From Rotaria macrura (Eukaryota > Rotifera > Eurotatoria > Philodinida > Philodinidae), in NCBI GenBank assembly GCA_900239685.1, contig OENT01000017.1, forward strand, positions 332,805-396,804: a stretch of DNA of 64,000 bases, read 5' to 3'. Positions within the stretch are counted from its first letter, which is position 1; each line of letters starts with the position of its first letter. The translations under genes were made by a program, and so were the position numbers. A model generated the notes under the pieces. That model was given only the letters and a program-made list of their open reading frames with translations. It had not been told where the DNA came from and made no database searches. This document shows, in pieces, positions 27,150 through 39,810 of the stretch.

Positions 27150-29773
27150 TCACACATTCACTGCTGATGGATTTATTTCCGTTGCGGTTGTGTCTTTTTG
27201 GTTTTTCGACTTAACGGTTTTTTCGCGATGATTAATCCACATAAGGAAAAAGTGCATTATTGCACTTGTTAGAAAACTAACACCACCAATCATAAATGGA
27301 ATATTAAAACTGTTTGTTACATCACGAATTGCACCCATTACCTAAACAAATACATGGTAGAAATACGAAACAAAGCAAAACATAAGATTGGATTAACTTA
27401 CGGGTGGAGCTGATAGGGAAGTAATGCCTCGAAACATTAAAGTTATACCAAATGCACTGCTATATTTTTCAAGACCAACTAACTGACAAACAATTACTGG
27501 ACTTAAAGAAACATGGAATGCTACAGAAATAAAGGCGATGAATATTCATGATGATTTGTATTTATAAATAAAAAAACCATTTACCGATAAAACCACCCCA
27601 TATAATACAGTAAGTCACCAGTAGTGCGTATGTGTCGCAGAATGGAACAAGAAATGTTGCTATACCGGCTACAGTTAAACCAATATTATTAACAAGTAAT
27701 GGTGTCATGTATGGAATTTTCGTTATCCAACCAGATGTAAAACGAACAGCTGTATTACTAAAACCTGAGAACAGTAAAAAAAGAAGAAAACAAAATCTTT
27801 AATAATTGAACAGATGAAATCATTTTGTTTTACCAATAATTGATAGTAGAAAAACTGCACGTGTCATAGGAATAGCTCTTTCTAATGTTGCTACTTTAAC
27901 AATAAATAAATATGGAATATAATAACCGATCATCGAGCAGACATTGGCCTTCGTGACGAAGAAAAAACAAAACATTAGAAATCGAGATTGTCTTTGATAG
28001 ATATTTTTCGTTCAATTCATTACCAAACATATGATAATCATTTTTTTATCATTTAAAATATTAAAGTTCGTCATGGAGAGAAATACATCCCAAAATGATT
28101 TCATTCGTGATTTCTCTTTTGCTTCGGGTATTTTTGTTGTTTCTTGAACATATGTAGGTATGTCTGGTTGTGATTGATATTCAGGCAAATCTCTTACATC
28201 ACCTTGATAAAGTATGTCTTCTTTATATAGACTATTGAAGAAAGATGATCAAAAAAATTTACAAATAAAAACAGAAATGAAAAAGGTAGAAGTAAACTTA
28301 CGCATGCGTAGCATCTTCAGCTGTAATACTCTGTTTGGATTTCGTTGAAATAGCTGAATTAGCACGTGACCGCTTTCGTATCATTTTTTCTGCTTCGTCA
28401 TCTTCTGATGTTGATATTTTGTTATTTTCTGATGCTGATTTATTAATGGCCTCGTCATTTTTCGTTTCACCTAGTAGCGGCGATGTTGTCTATAAAAGAA
28501 AACAATAAGAGAGAAATTCAATGTATGAAGTTATTCACCGTAACTGGAAGCACATTGTCGTCTTTTCTATAATGATAAAAAGAAACTTCATTTCAATTAA
28601 AATTATTTGATGTTGACAGAAAAAAAGAACGAGATTTTTAATTCATGGTATTCGCATTTTTCAGGATTGGAAAGAAAATCTGTAATCGTATAAAGAAATC
28701 CTTGAGTACTGATACATTGGACTGAATAGCAATACATCGATATTATAAGTAAATAAATATTCCCCTACTACATTAGTAACAGATCGGTTGTTCTTGAAGT
28801 AATAAATCCCGGAACATGCAATAGCAGTAGCTGTGTTTAATAGATTACATTCGATCGTAGACATTAAGCTTACATTTCACTTGGTTGTGAGATCCGTTTT
28901 TTTTTAATTGGTTTCAAAGGAGCCATCAACGAACAACAAGCCGCACACAAAAGAACAATGGCAGCTAATATTAGTAAACCATTTCTCCATCCAAATATGT
29001 TAAATAAAAATCTTGACATCGGTCCAAACGTAATTGAACCAATACCGGTACCAGCAGTAACAATACCTAACAATAAAACACTTGAGATTAAATAGAGCCG
29101 AAACAATTCCTTGTAGTTACCAGTAGCTATGGCACGTTTTTCCTCAAAATAATAGCCAACCATGACAATACTCGGTAAATAGACGAGACCCATGCCTATA
29201 CCACCAACAAAACCGAATAATAACCACATGATATAAATATTCGGTGAGTAGATAGATGCTGCAACAGCTAATGCAGCAATGAAACTTCCAATTATACCAA
29301 TTGGACGACATCCGAATTTATTACATAGAGCTGAGGCTATAGGGGCTATTTTGAAATACAATGAATACAAAATTACAATGGTATACATAGATTCATATGA
29401 ACAAAAAAAGAAATCAATACTTACCACTTAGTAAATAAAAACCACAGGCAAGAGATATAACAAGGGACACAGCCCATTCTTGGCAACGGTAAAAATCTTT
29501 AAGATCGTCTGATATGGCACCAAATGCATAAAGAAAGCCATCAATAATTAGATTAATAAGCTATACAGAGATGCTGTCAATTTCTTTATATGCAAAAACT
29601 CGATCATAATAACTTACAAAGCAAGCTATAAGAACCACCCAACCAAATCCTCCATCCGGCGGTACTAATATGTATTCATATTCGTTATCGTCGTCTAACT
29701 TACTTAAATTTGCTTTCTCTGAAGTTATTTCTAAAGATTCTTCTTTAATTTTCTTTTCAGTCCTTTTTCCCAT
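27150..29773 (-). CDS. SLC16-family monocarboxylate-type transporter, 579 aa
   Basis: Eleven exons on minus: 29618-29773, 29425-29560, 29121-29345, 28874-29066, 28539-28566, 28302-28489, 28024-28231, 27834-27948, 27585-27764, 27402-27520 and 27150-27341. All sites are GT-AG and phases agree. Residues 38-47 read PPDGGFGWVV, the diagnostic SLC16 motif entering TM1. The TM5 family motif is present (YYFEEKRAIATGIVTAGTGIG across the exon 3-4 join). A long charged cytoplasmic loop between TM6 and TM7 is encoded by the 28-base microexon and exons 6-7. In TM8 the conserved Arg is kept (R424), but the residue four before it, Asp in MCT1, is Asn (N420). The substrate may therefore differ from simple proton-coupled lactate. 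The protein has 12 predicted helices at the plasma membrane. The least certain join is exon 4 to 5; reading on there gives an early TAA. Confidence 0.92.
28539..28566 (-). other. 28-base microexon of the SLC16 gene
   Basis: On minus it is bounded by CATTATAG before and GTGAATAA after. It adds IKDDNVLPVT to the cytoplasmic loop and is the only small exon that restores phase between exon 4 (phase 2) and exon 6 (phase 0). The preceding intron, 28567-28873, is 307 bases, longer than its neighbours. Confidence 0.6.
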
Positions 29774-32700
29774 TTACGTGTTTGTAATGAGAGTAATGTA
29801 CTTCAATTGCTTACGAACATATACGTCTTGATACCATAGTAATGCTTGCTTTTTGTTCTGTCTTCTTTTGGTTGTGCTGGAGTTATGTTGATATTGATAA
29901 TAGTGATAACAATATTACGGCACTAATGGATGATAGAGTCTTCATCTATCATAAGCAGAAAAAAATATTACAAAGAATGCATGTTTACGTGCATGGTGAG
30001 AAATTTTCTTTTTTTTTCTTACACATGATTTTAAATTGTTAATAAAATGTTTCTACTTAACAAAAAGAACAATAAGAAATTATATGTACATATATATATA
30101 TATATATGTACATATAGTTTCTTACAGTGCATGTCAGCGTTGAAGAAATAGTGTATTTGTTGGCTACTATATGAGTATAACAGCCGCCACTCAAGGCAAT
30201 GCCGCAACATGAAGGAATCTTTTTTCTATTCTCATCCAGAAAGAAAAAGAAAAGAAAAAATAACGTGACGAGAGGAATGTTGGCACATGAACTCGTTCTT
30301 TATTAGAAGTTCTTTCTTGAGACTGACTATTTTCTGTGAGAAAACTATATATCAAATGATATTTTTCTCTAGATAATTTTTTTTTACATCTCTGGGAAAT
30401 TAATTTGGAGCGGATTATTTCGGTGTCGTATCGTATTCTATGTCGTATGCTTGCAACAAATCGATCGATACGAAGAAACAGAAAAAAAGAAAAAATCTTA
30501 TGTAACAAGAGCTATTAACATAATGCAGATGAATGTTCAAATGTGATGAAAGAGTGTTTACCTATGATTTGCAAAAGACATCAGAAAGTATTTTTTCGAT
30601 CAAATGAATCGATCTCACATTCGTGTGTGTTTTGTGGCAGAGAAAAAAATAATGTATGAGTAAGATAGAAACTATTTTTTAGAGGTATACTGAAGCTATT
30701 TTTTTCTTGAAAATACTGGACCCTGTCAAATTTTTTCATCCCGTTAGAAAAAATCTGACATTTGTTAATTCGAGTGTCTTATTTTTTATAGATGGATTCC
30801 AAGGTCAGAAATTAATAATGGTTCTCTAATTTTTTAACTTGTTTCTCTTATTTCAGTATCGCTCGCAAATGATTCCAATATTTTCAAATTTGGCTATTGT
30901 TATTTTTCTTCTCGCAAAAACTCATGTTGCATAAATCATAGAATGTTATTGAAAGAGCACCAGTTTCATCGCCTAATAAAAATGACAACTACGTCACATG
31001 AAAATCGCCACCCGCTGCAAGACGGTAGTATCAGATTATGAAATGGAATATATAGAGATGGCATTGTATGAGGTCTTTTTTTAGCATATCTTCATGTTAT
31101 TTATCCTTCGACTCATACGTTTCATGCTGTTGTGCACGCGGTATGTTAAAGGTAGTCATGATAATTAAACAGATAATAAAATAACGAGTAGGATAGAAGA
31201 GAGAAAAGAAAGTAAGGGTCTATTACATCTGGATATATAAGAGTTATTTAGGTATTAAAACCCTAATGCATTCGTATTACATCTAAGAAATATTCGTTGT
31301 CTACTTATAATAGAGATAGAAGAGCTTGCATTTAGATTACTTAATGCCAATATAATTGTTGGCTATACGTAAAAATAGAACATAGGATCGAGTTTTCCTC
31401 CCTCTTTTCTCTAACAACAATAGACACGCAATGCTTCCTGTGTTCATCTCTTTAATAAATTCATGCGACCATAAAGCGTGGGATGTAAATAAATATGAAT
31501 CGTCAAGTTAAATAATAATTGATTATTTCGCCTTTTTCCTTCTTCTCACAAAAATCATACTTATCTATAATGGCAGATGATAATAATAAATACTATGAGA
31601 ATTCAGTTTTCTTTGACTGCTATGTAAATGACAAAGTAGTCAGTTTGACTTATGACACGCTTTTCTTTTTTTCTGAAATGCGCACAACAGATGTTTTCAA
31701 TAACATACTTTATAAAATGGCATCAGATTATTCATTGATGTAAAAAAATAGATGTTATCAATCGATTCAGAGTGTTAAAGTTCTTATTTTAATAGAGAAT
31801 GGAATTGGAACAAAACGAATAGTTGTTATAAGAAATATCTGGAACGAACCATCGAGAAATAAATTCTAATAAAATGACTCACAAATAAATATTAATATAG
31901 TGTCCGTTGATACAGACAAAAGTGTACTTGACAAGTTCGTCATAGCACTAGCTCCTATTTGATTCATCACAAGAGAATAAGTTCTTCTTTGATTCTTTTC
32001 ACTGTAAAATCTATTCAATAAAAATGAAATATATGAAAAAAAATCTTGCAGTCCACTTCTACTGAAGCTGCCTATAAAAAAGAAAAAAAAGTTGCTCTTC
32101 ATTTGATTCTACTCAAATAGTATAAGAAACGTTTCGTTATTTGGAATATTCTCTCTCTAATACGATTACTTACCATAGTTTTGCTTCTAGCTAGTCACAT
32201 AAACAATATTCAAAGTTGATTACTTCTTCTTGAATCAGCAAATGTACATGGGGCATATCAAATGCAGCCTTTTCATCCAGAAAATTGAAGGTCTCTACCC
32301 TTCTATGTGTGCACACTGATAGAATAAGTAAAACTATAAAATTTGTGTCATTTCGCCATTCTTTCTTCAATCGATATCCCAACAATAAAAGCTACAAAAG
32401 ACATCTTTTTTTTGTAAAACGTGACGACTATCTATACTGCAGCTACCTAAAAGAACCAATGAGCATTTCTTTCTAAATCGATTGTCATTGGAAAAAAAGA
32501 TGAACAATGGACTTTGTCACAGATCCAAGGAGACGATGAAGATGTAATTATGCAACGATAAAATAGGGTTGTTTTTCTTCTGCATTTCGTTTAGTCAAAT
32601 TTTACCTAGAAAAAAAACACAATTTTATTAGAACGCAAACAGTATTGTTTCTAAAGATGTCAATAAAAATATTACTTGAATTTCTCAGAAATTCAATGAT

Positions 32701-33710
32701 CGTAAATTTTTAATAATGATTATTCACATGTCGAACTTCAACAGTTTTATAGATATTCTGTTGACACTTGGAATAGACACTAGAATATTCTCTGTAAAAA
32801 TCTAACGAGATAGATTTTACTTCTCCGGAATCAGGTAGTAAAAGCAATAAAATATCATGTCATAAAAACTTGAATCATATTTTTCAGTGCATTTTTGGGT
32901 TTTGTTTCGATCGATAAAACCTGTAGCCCTCTATCTTGTCCTGAGAGTCATTTAGTCAATAGAATTTTTTATCATCAATCAGAAAAAGAACCGAAAATGT
33001 TTTCGGATGACTATGGACACAAGAAACTTTCTTCAATCTTTTCATCACATATTACTACAATGTGAATCTTACAATCTAAAAAGAAATCGACGACACATAC
33101 ATATTTGTATAGAGACTTACTTTCATAATCATAGAAATAGAACTACATCTTCTATATGCATTCTCAAATATTGAACTGATTTTTCTCTATCCTTTTCCTT
33201 TCTTTCATATTTTTTTTACACTTTATTTTCCAAAAAGAAACACACTTTAACATACAACAAACAAACGTATTTGTTCACAGTCAACAACGGAAATCAAATC
33301 GAAAAAAAGTCAACCGATTGAGTGTCCACGAGGAAAATAAACACAATATACTTTGATAAATCCAGATAAGAACAACGAAAAATAAATCGAACGGATATGA
33401 GAAAAAAAATAATTGGAAACGTTCTTATGAGACAGGCACCAGAATAAACTTTTAGGCATACAAATGCATACACCTGAGAAGGACACAAACAAATATACGA
33501 ATAAATATGTATATGTCTGAACGAAAAGAAATAGAGACATAAAATAAATATGAGCATTAAATTGTAGAACATATAAAGTTGTGAGTTATAGAAAGAGATT
33601 CACTAAAACTTATTAGAAATATACTTCTCTTTTTGTTCATAATTAGATGAAAAAATATGACTAGATGACTGAGACGAACAATCACAGTTGATCCTATGAA
33701 ATGAACACGT
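29774..33710. other. intergenic, no gene recognised
   Basis: This is AT-rich. A palindromic microsatellite of the form ATGTACA-(TA)n-TGTACAT lies at 30081-30116 and would fold into a hairpin. A 57-codon ATG frame at 31570-31743 on plus has ordinary amino-acid content but no other support. T-rich frames such as 30191-30508 on minus are low complexity. Confidence 0.55.
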
Positions 33711-36700
33711 TCACATGCAAATACCACTAAATGGACATCGTTCTTTTTCTTGGCCCGTCGTGCAGATACAATAGATTTGTGGAACATGATGTGAATCCCA
33801 ATTTCCTAATTTATCAATAGATATTTAATAGCATTTGAGAGAAAAAATTTCAACAAAAAATAATTAACATCACACAAACCTGGACCAGCAAGCACCGATA
33901 TATCATGAAGACAACATGGAATACGTTGTAATAAACGAAACTTATACAATAAACTTCGAGCCTATGCATAAAAAATAAAAGTTTGTTTTTTTCTTCATGA
34001 CAGTTCTACGTTACTTTTTTCAACACAATGCTACCACTCATATGCATGGCAAGACTATTGAAATGAAGAAGCATATCATCTGTACCGAGATTCTGCTGAA
34101 CAAGATCGTCTCCATATACTGCCATAATACTTATACAAATAAATAAATGAAAATAATCTGTTTGATAGTGTGACCAGCATGCTTCCCACATTCGTAGTGC
34201 TTCTAAATAGATAATTTTCAATTTACAGAAAACTTCTCTCTAGTAAACTTTAATCTTGTTCTAAGTAAATCAAAGTTGAATGAAATTTTCAGTAATCAGA
34301 TCAATATTGGAGTTAATCAAAATGATTGCGTTAGAGAGCTAAACGAATGACTGTGCTCATCGTATTCCAGTGCAATCTGATAATGTTCGAGAGATGTTCA
34401 TTAGGTAAAAGTGAAAAATAATCCGTGGATTAGTCGTATGTTTGTTGGAAACGTAAATTCGATATATTTTGCTATTATTTTCGTTGAAATGCATGTATAC
34501 TACTATACAATCATCATTCTCTGTTTCATTTCTGATAGCAGTTTGATGTGTCGAAAATTGATACAAACGTAGAAAATGAAAAACCTAAATAGAATTCTAA
34601 GCACTACAATCATAAATTCACATCCTTACAACCAAAACATGATATGAATTAAAACTATCATGTCGTTAATTAAAGATAGAACATGATACTATTATCAGAT
34701 GAGTTTATCTCTCCAATAATTGATATCATATAAGTTAGCACTCTTTCACAAAACTCAAGAGTAGAAACAATAGTTTGTGATGTAGTGAATAATTCTATTA
34801 CGAACAAAATTAAAAATCTCTTGAGAAAATTCTGAATACTCATTAATTATTTAAATTTAGAATAAGGAAGGTAATAAGCCATATATGCATTGTGGATCAA
34901 TCATTTTTTTCCCGAATGAGTATACGAAAGAAAAAAAATAATTGAATAGAACTGAATGTTAGGCATTTCTTCTCAAGGTTTTTAAGTACTCTAAATCATT
35001 AGTAATCCTACCGGATCAGATAAGATTTTCTTCTAAATACTATTCTCCGATGATGGAAGTAGGATGGATTTCGGTTCCCAAGCTTTAGACTAATTACTTT
35101 TCTTAAAGAGAAGTCGATTAAATATATGAGACACTACATTGGCGAATTAAATCTCTTCACTTCGAAAACTTATGTAATTAGTATCCTAGTAATAGATAAA
35201 TATTTGAGCAGTGCCAATACATTGAAAAGTCATTCACTAAGTAAATATCTTTGTATTGTCACATAACAACTACGTGGTTGACAAAATAAGCATTGAATAT
35301 TTTAATTGTACTCGTTTCCTTCTACAAACATACAGCAGTTCAAGTTGCATTCACCAAAACTAAAATGTGTTGTATGTTGTACATCATTTTTTAGTATACA
35401 CAATCACAACGTCTAATTTACTTTAACAAAATGAATTCATGATCAGCCGTGTGAGTACGTAAATTTATATTGAAGATAGTAAAAGAAAAACTACCATATA
35501 CTAATACAGGAAAATTCTCTCAAAATAATTTTTTCTAAATAAAAGTGTGAAAACTATTTTGACATACGTGAACTTCTCTAGTAGATAGCAATATTGCACC
35601 TACTAAAATTTTATCAGAAACTCAACACATGTCCTCACTTAGATAAGAATAAAAAAGCATCAGATAGATCATAGTGATAATGTGCGGTACGTACGAGTTT
35701 CGATTCTATATGTTTTCTTTCTCCATAAGATATCAATGTGTACAAACCTCGTTCAGGAAATTCACGTTTAAAACACAGTAATATCCAGCGATGAGCAAAG
35801 AGTAAGTCAAGTCCATCAGATAATTTTGCACAATGATCATAAAAACTTGGTAACATTAACGATAGAAGTTCACGAAGATACCTCTAAAGAACACAGCAAA
35901 AAAAAAAGCATGGCATTTTCTCACGAGATCAATGCTTTTCGTTCGTCTTTATTGACATGAAATATATATATATATATATATATGTATGTTGGGGGCAAAA
36001 TTGGGATTTGGTCAAATCTTAGATTTGACCGGGCAAAACTGGGATTCCAATTTCGACTGGTAAAAATTAGAATCCCAAGATTGACCAGAAAATTTTCGGA
36101 CAAAGTTGGGAGTCCAATTTTGACTGGACGAAATTAGGATTTAGTTAGAGATAAATTCCTGATGGTTTACCCTTGGTTAATAATAAACATTTGACTATAT
36201 CATTATAAATATTTTGTTTCATTACGCTCTTGTCTCTGAACTTTCGACCTAATAAATTAATATTCTTTTCCAGTTGTTCATAAAAATTCAATACACTATT
36301 ATTTGTTTCGACGGTTGCCGAATTCGATTGGGACAATTTTTTGGTTAAATGATTCTTTTTCTCCAATTCAACTTCACTTATCGTGAAGAACGTGTTTGTT
36401 TAAAATTATCTCTAACCAAATCCTAATTGTGTCCGGTCAAAATTGGAATCCCAGTTTTGTCTGAAAATTTTCTGGTCAATCTTGGGGATTCTAATTTTGC
36501 CCGGTCAAAATTGGAATTCAAGTTCTGTCCGGTCAAATCTTAAATTTGACCAAATCCCAATTTCGCCCCCAACATATATATTCATATACCAGCTGTTTTT
36601 CCATAACATCATCAGTTGGTGTCGAAATAAATATTGTTCGATTCATAAGTCCAACGAAACACCAAAATGTATCTGATTCATTTTGAATAACAGTTAATAT

Positions 36701-39700
36701 GGGTGCTAGAAGGTCTGACATGCCTTGATTATAGCCCATGGTTGGACAATATGCTGCATAATTCATTAAAATTTCTCTACGAAAACATGGACAAGAGACA
36801 GTTCGAATAGAAATCAAAACTTTTTTGTTCTTTTAACAATTACTTCATTACTCTTAAATTGGGATTATCATCACCTTTGAAATACGGATGTGAACGGTCG
36901 GTACGTACAACATCTTTTTCAATAATGGCTTCAACATCATGAAAAAATTGAACTTGTTCAGGATCGTTTATGGCAGCTTCTCTGTATTCAAAGAAAGATA
37001 AAAAAGAAAATCATGAACATTAATGAAAACAAAAGTATGAACTTCTATGTTACCGTCGGGCACGTATTTTTTGATAATGTAAATATTTATTATGTCGAAT
37101 TTGTTCACGTTGCTCAAATGTAGAATCAAATGGATAAAGATGAAGTAAAAATGGCCATACTTCATGTGCTATGGATGGATCAATACCAGCAAAGAATATT
37201 GTCTAAATATTAAGAAAATGAAACATTGGAATGAAAAAATGAATATGAGACAGATCTGAAATAACAATTTTTCTTGATTGCTTCGTCATGTTAATGCATG
37301 GAAGGAAGCGAAAAAAACGTCATTGTACACATAAGTTCCCGATTGTTTTCTCTGTAGTAATACAGCGCATAAAAACTCGAAACAATAACACAAATGAAAT
37401 ATTATTTGAAACAAGAAATAGAAGAAGAATATTTTCATTTTCAGAAATAAAACTGCAAATTTCTGGAAAACTTTGCTAGAACTCGTTAGGGAATATTAAT
37501 TTTTATAAAATGGAGCGAAAAAAAAACAAACAATTATCTACAGGGGAAAGCTGTCTGATCTTAAAAGAAATTGATTAGGTCTATGTAGTTGGTATTCTCT
37601 CAGGATAGGAAAATAATCGTCATGAGGTACTGATATTTAACTTGACTGCAGTGTTCTAAAATATTGTAATCCCAAGAAAGTATGATTTTAAAGTTTTCCC
37701 ATGAGATCTTCGACTTTTTCAACGTCACAAAGACATTTTCTAAAATTTCAGTTGACATTTATTCTTGCCTAGATTTAGAGATAAATGAATAATAAAAGTT
37801 GTTTGCCAACTAACAGTTACAATGAACATTCAATCATTCACTCGAACGATTTTTACAATGAATGCGTCGCTTTGAATTACGAGTACTTCCGGTTTTTAAA
37901 AAGTCAGCGCTCTATTTCTCGTCTCATAAATAACAACAATCACTGAGCTATGAGCAACAGATACTATGTCACGTACACGGAAAATCAGAAAAACAATGAT
38001 ATTCTGTGCATGACATTATCATAATTAATAATTATGATACACAAAAATGAATGGAATCAACAAGCCGTGTTCAATTCAAAGACAACCAAGAACAATATAT
38101 AACAACAAGAACCAGGTTTAGCGGAATATCACGTCGTTTCTTGTAAGAATACTCACTTGCATGAAATAGGTCGGACAAATTTTCGATCAGAATTAGTCGA
38201 ATTCAATAAATCATTAACGAGAAAAGAAAAGGATCATCGTGTACAGTAGACAGATTAGTCGGTTGGAATTTAGTATGCTTAGGTAAAAAAAACAATCGAA
38301 CATGTCACAATAATATAGACCCTTGATCGTTATTGGTAATATTCAAATTTCAATGTTTTATTGACTTTAATAATATACAGTGAATGTTGTCATCATTATC
38401 AAATCGATTGCCAGAGGTACTGCGCATCGATACTGTTATTCTCATTCTAAATGAAAAACATACTATCAAACTTAGGGATGTTTCTTTCTTATGAATATCT
38501 AATTATTTCTAGGATGATTCGAACGATATGATATTTTTTTAATAATTTATATTCTAAATCAATTGTTCTATTGAAAAATAGAAAAAATACAAACGTACTT
38601 TTCTTAATTGATGATTATCTTCAATTTGTCCTTGTGAATTCATATGGGTTCTCCAATTATCATTCGTTATTACATGATAACAACCTTCTTCTGGGTGAAG
38701 ATCACTTGAGTCAATTGTTGGTCGAATAACATTGAATTGATAACAATTAGCGAAACCGCGTCGTGTTTTTTCATATGCAAATAAATTCCATTCATTGAGA
38801 ATTTCAATTAAACGATCCAGACCACCATTGTGAAAATGTAAAACTTTATATTGCGATTCACATGATGCTATAACTAGCTGTCCACTACCACTTGCTATTG
38901 TTGTTGCATCATCACAATAAAATAAACGTAATGAACGCATCTTACCAAGATCAACAGAGAAAACACCACAGAATTGTTCAGCAACATGTTGTATTGCTTC
39001 GTCGTCTTCGGCGTGGGATGAATCCTTTTTGTATACATCAGTAACATTTTTCCATGGATCTGTTTCTTTCATGAATGGTAAACTATCATCAATAACACGA
39101 CTTGATGATTGATCATTTGTTTCTATATTGTCGAATGCTTCATCGTCCTGGTCATCGAGAATTTCATCAGGACCTTCGGTCAAATCAGATGTTACTGAGT
39201 CTTGTCTTAAATACGATTTATCATCAAGAGCATCTTCGTATTGATCATCGGATGAACGACGACGATCAGTGGGATTCACTTGTGCGATTGGAGATAATAA
39301 AATGTTAGAATTCGTTGTATCATAGCCACTGTCGATAGTGCGTGATAGTGAACGACGTGGCGTTGATGTTGAAGGTTGATCGATATTCACATTTGAGGAT
39401 GACGATGATGAAATTTCATCAGTGATTGATGTTTGTTGTGATGTATTCGTACGATTTTTTAATGTTGAATTGGGTATCCATGTTAAGATTAGAGTTGAGC
39501 CGTTTTGTGGACTGTGTTGACATTTAATACATAAATAACCGGGATGATGAAGTGTATATGAATGCAAACGTGATGGAGGATGAACACAAATGTTATTTTT
39601 TGAAAATATGATTTCACCGTCCAACGGAGGACATTTATTTTTCAATAATGATGATGTTGTAGATGGGACACCTAATGCAGTTGCACGTTGTGTTAAAAGG

Positions 39701-39810
39701 TTTGATGCGCGACGAATTATTGAGGTAACGGAATTTTTTGACGGTGGTGATAGTCGATTGTTTTTTGGTGTTGTAGGCACTGATGAAATTTTTTTTAAGG
39801 CATTCGACAT
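33711..39810 (-). CDS. TBC1D16: TBC1D16 orthologue, Rab GTPase-activating protein, 728 aa
   Basis: Eight exons on minus: 38599-39810, 37054-37202, 36844-36981, 36590-36776, 35748-35883, 34015-34202, 33880-33961 and 33711-33805 (2187 bases). Exon 1 carries the TBC1D16 N-terminal region (GEIIFSKNNICVHPP, then a GYLCIKC strand and STLILTWIPNS), a Ser/Asp-rich linker and the conserved block FCGVFSVDLGKMRSLRLFYCDD. The TBC domain follows from about residue 405. It has both catalytic fingers: IEKDVVR with Arg480, and GYNQGMSDL with Gln517, so it should be an active GAP. Downstream blocks FWCFVGLMNRTIF, LLFAHRWILLCFKREFPE and YQTDYFHLFICISIMAVYGDD match the family closely. The C-terminus keeps the Cys-rich GNWDSHH ... 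CPFSG tail. In mammals TBC1D16 acts on Rab4A in receptor recycling. TTTCTAG 16 bases before the ATG suggests a 5' intron. Three introns are long (1396, 706 and 1545 bases); the 706-base one holds a transposon. Confidence 0.95.
35988..36573. mobile_element. 586-base long-inverted-repeat (fold-back type) DNA element
   Basis: The two arms, 35988-36154 and about 36406-36573, are inverted copies of each other, roughly 165 bases each and around 90% alike by eye. Both begin GTTGGGGGC and end near the sequence TTAGTTAGAGATAA. Within each arm are short hairpins such as GGTCAAATCT/AGATTTGACC and repeated CCAATTTTGACT motifs. The ends are flanked by AT-rich sequence (TATGTAT left, ATATATA right), so a target duplication of a TA or AT type is possible but cannot be told from the microsatellite. 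The interior of about 250 bases is open on the minus strand. No transposase is encoded, so it is non-autonomous. The superfamily is not assigned. Confidence 0.88.
36145..36402 (-). CDS. open frame filling the interior of the fold-back element
   Basis: This frame of about 85 codons has no ATG at its beginning. It runs from a TAA just inside one arm to a TAA just inside the other. The residues are ordinary and charged (ELEKKNHLTKKL ... LNFYEQLEKNINLLGRKF ... NIYNDIVKCLLLTKGKPS), unlike the low-complexity frames typical of non-coding DNA here. It could be a captured host exon or the remnant of a transposon gene. No family was recognised and expression is doubtful. Confidence 0.35.

Larger units (their letters stand above)
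35884..36589 (-). other. TBC1D16 intron 4 hosting a transposon
   Basis: The intron runs from GTATATGAA after the MEKQL-encoding exon to TTCTTTAG before the RYLRELL exon. All but about 120 bases of it is the inverted-repeat element at 35988-36573, plus an (AT)n run at about 35962-35983. Splice sites and coding frame of the host gene are untouched. Confidence 0.85.

Noticed and set aside
30191-30508. 105-codon minus frame rich in Arg, Ser and Phe
   Set aside because: The composition reflects A- and T-rich low-complexity sequence, with no supporting splice or homology signal.
31570-31743. 57-codon ATG frame on plus (MADDNNKYYENS start)
   Set aside because: Plausible composition, but the length is within chance in AT-rich DNA and nothing else supports it.
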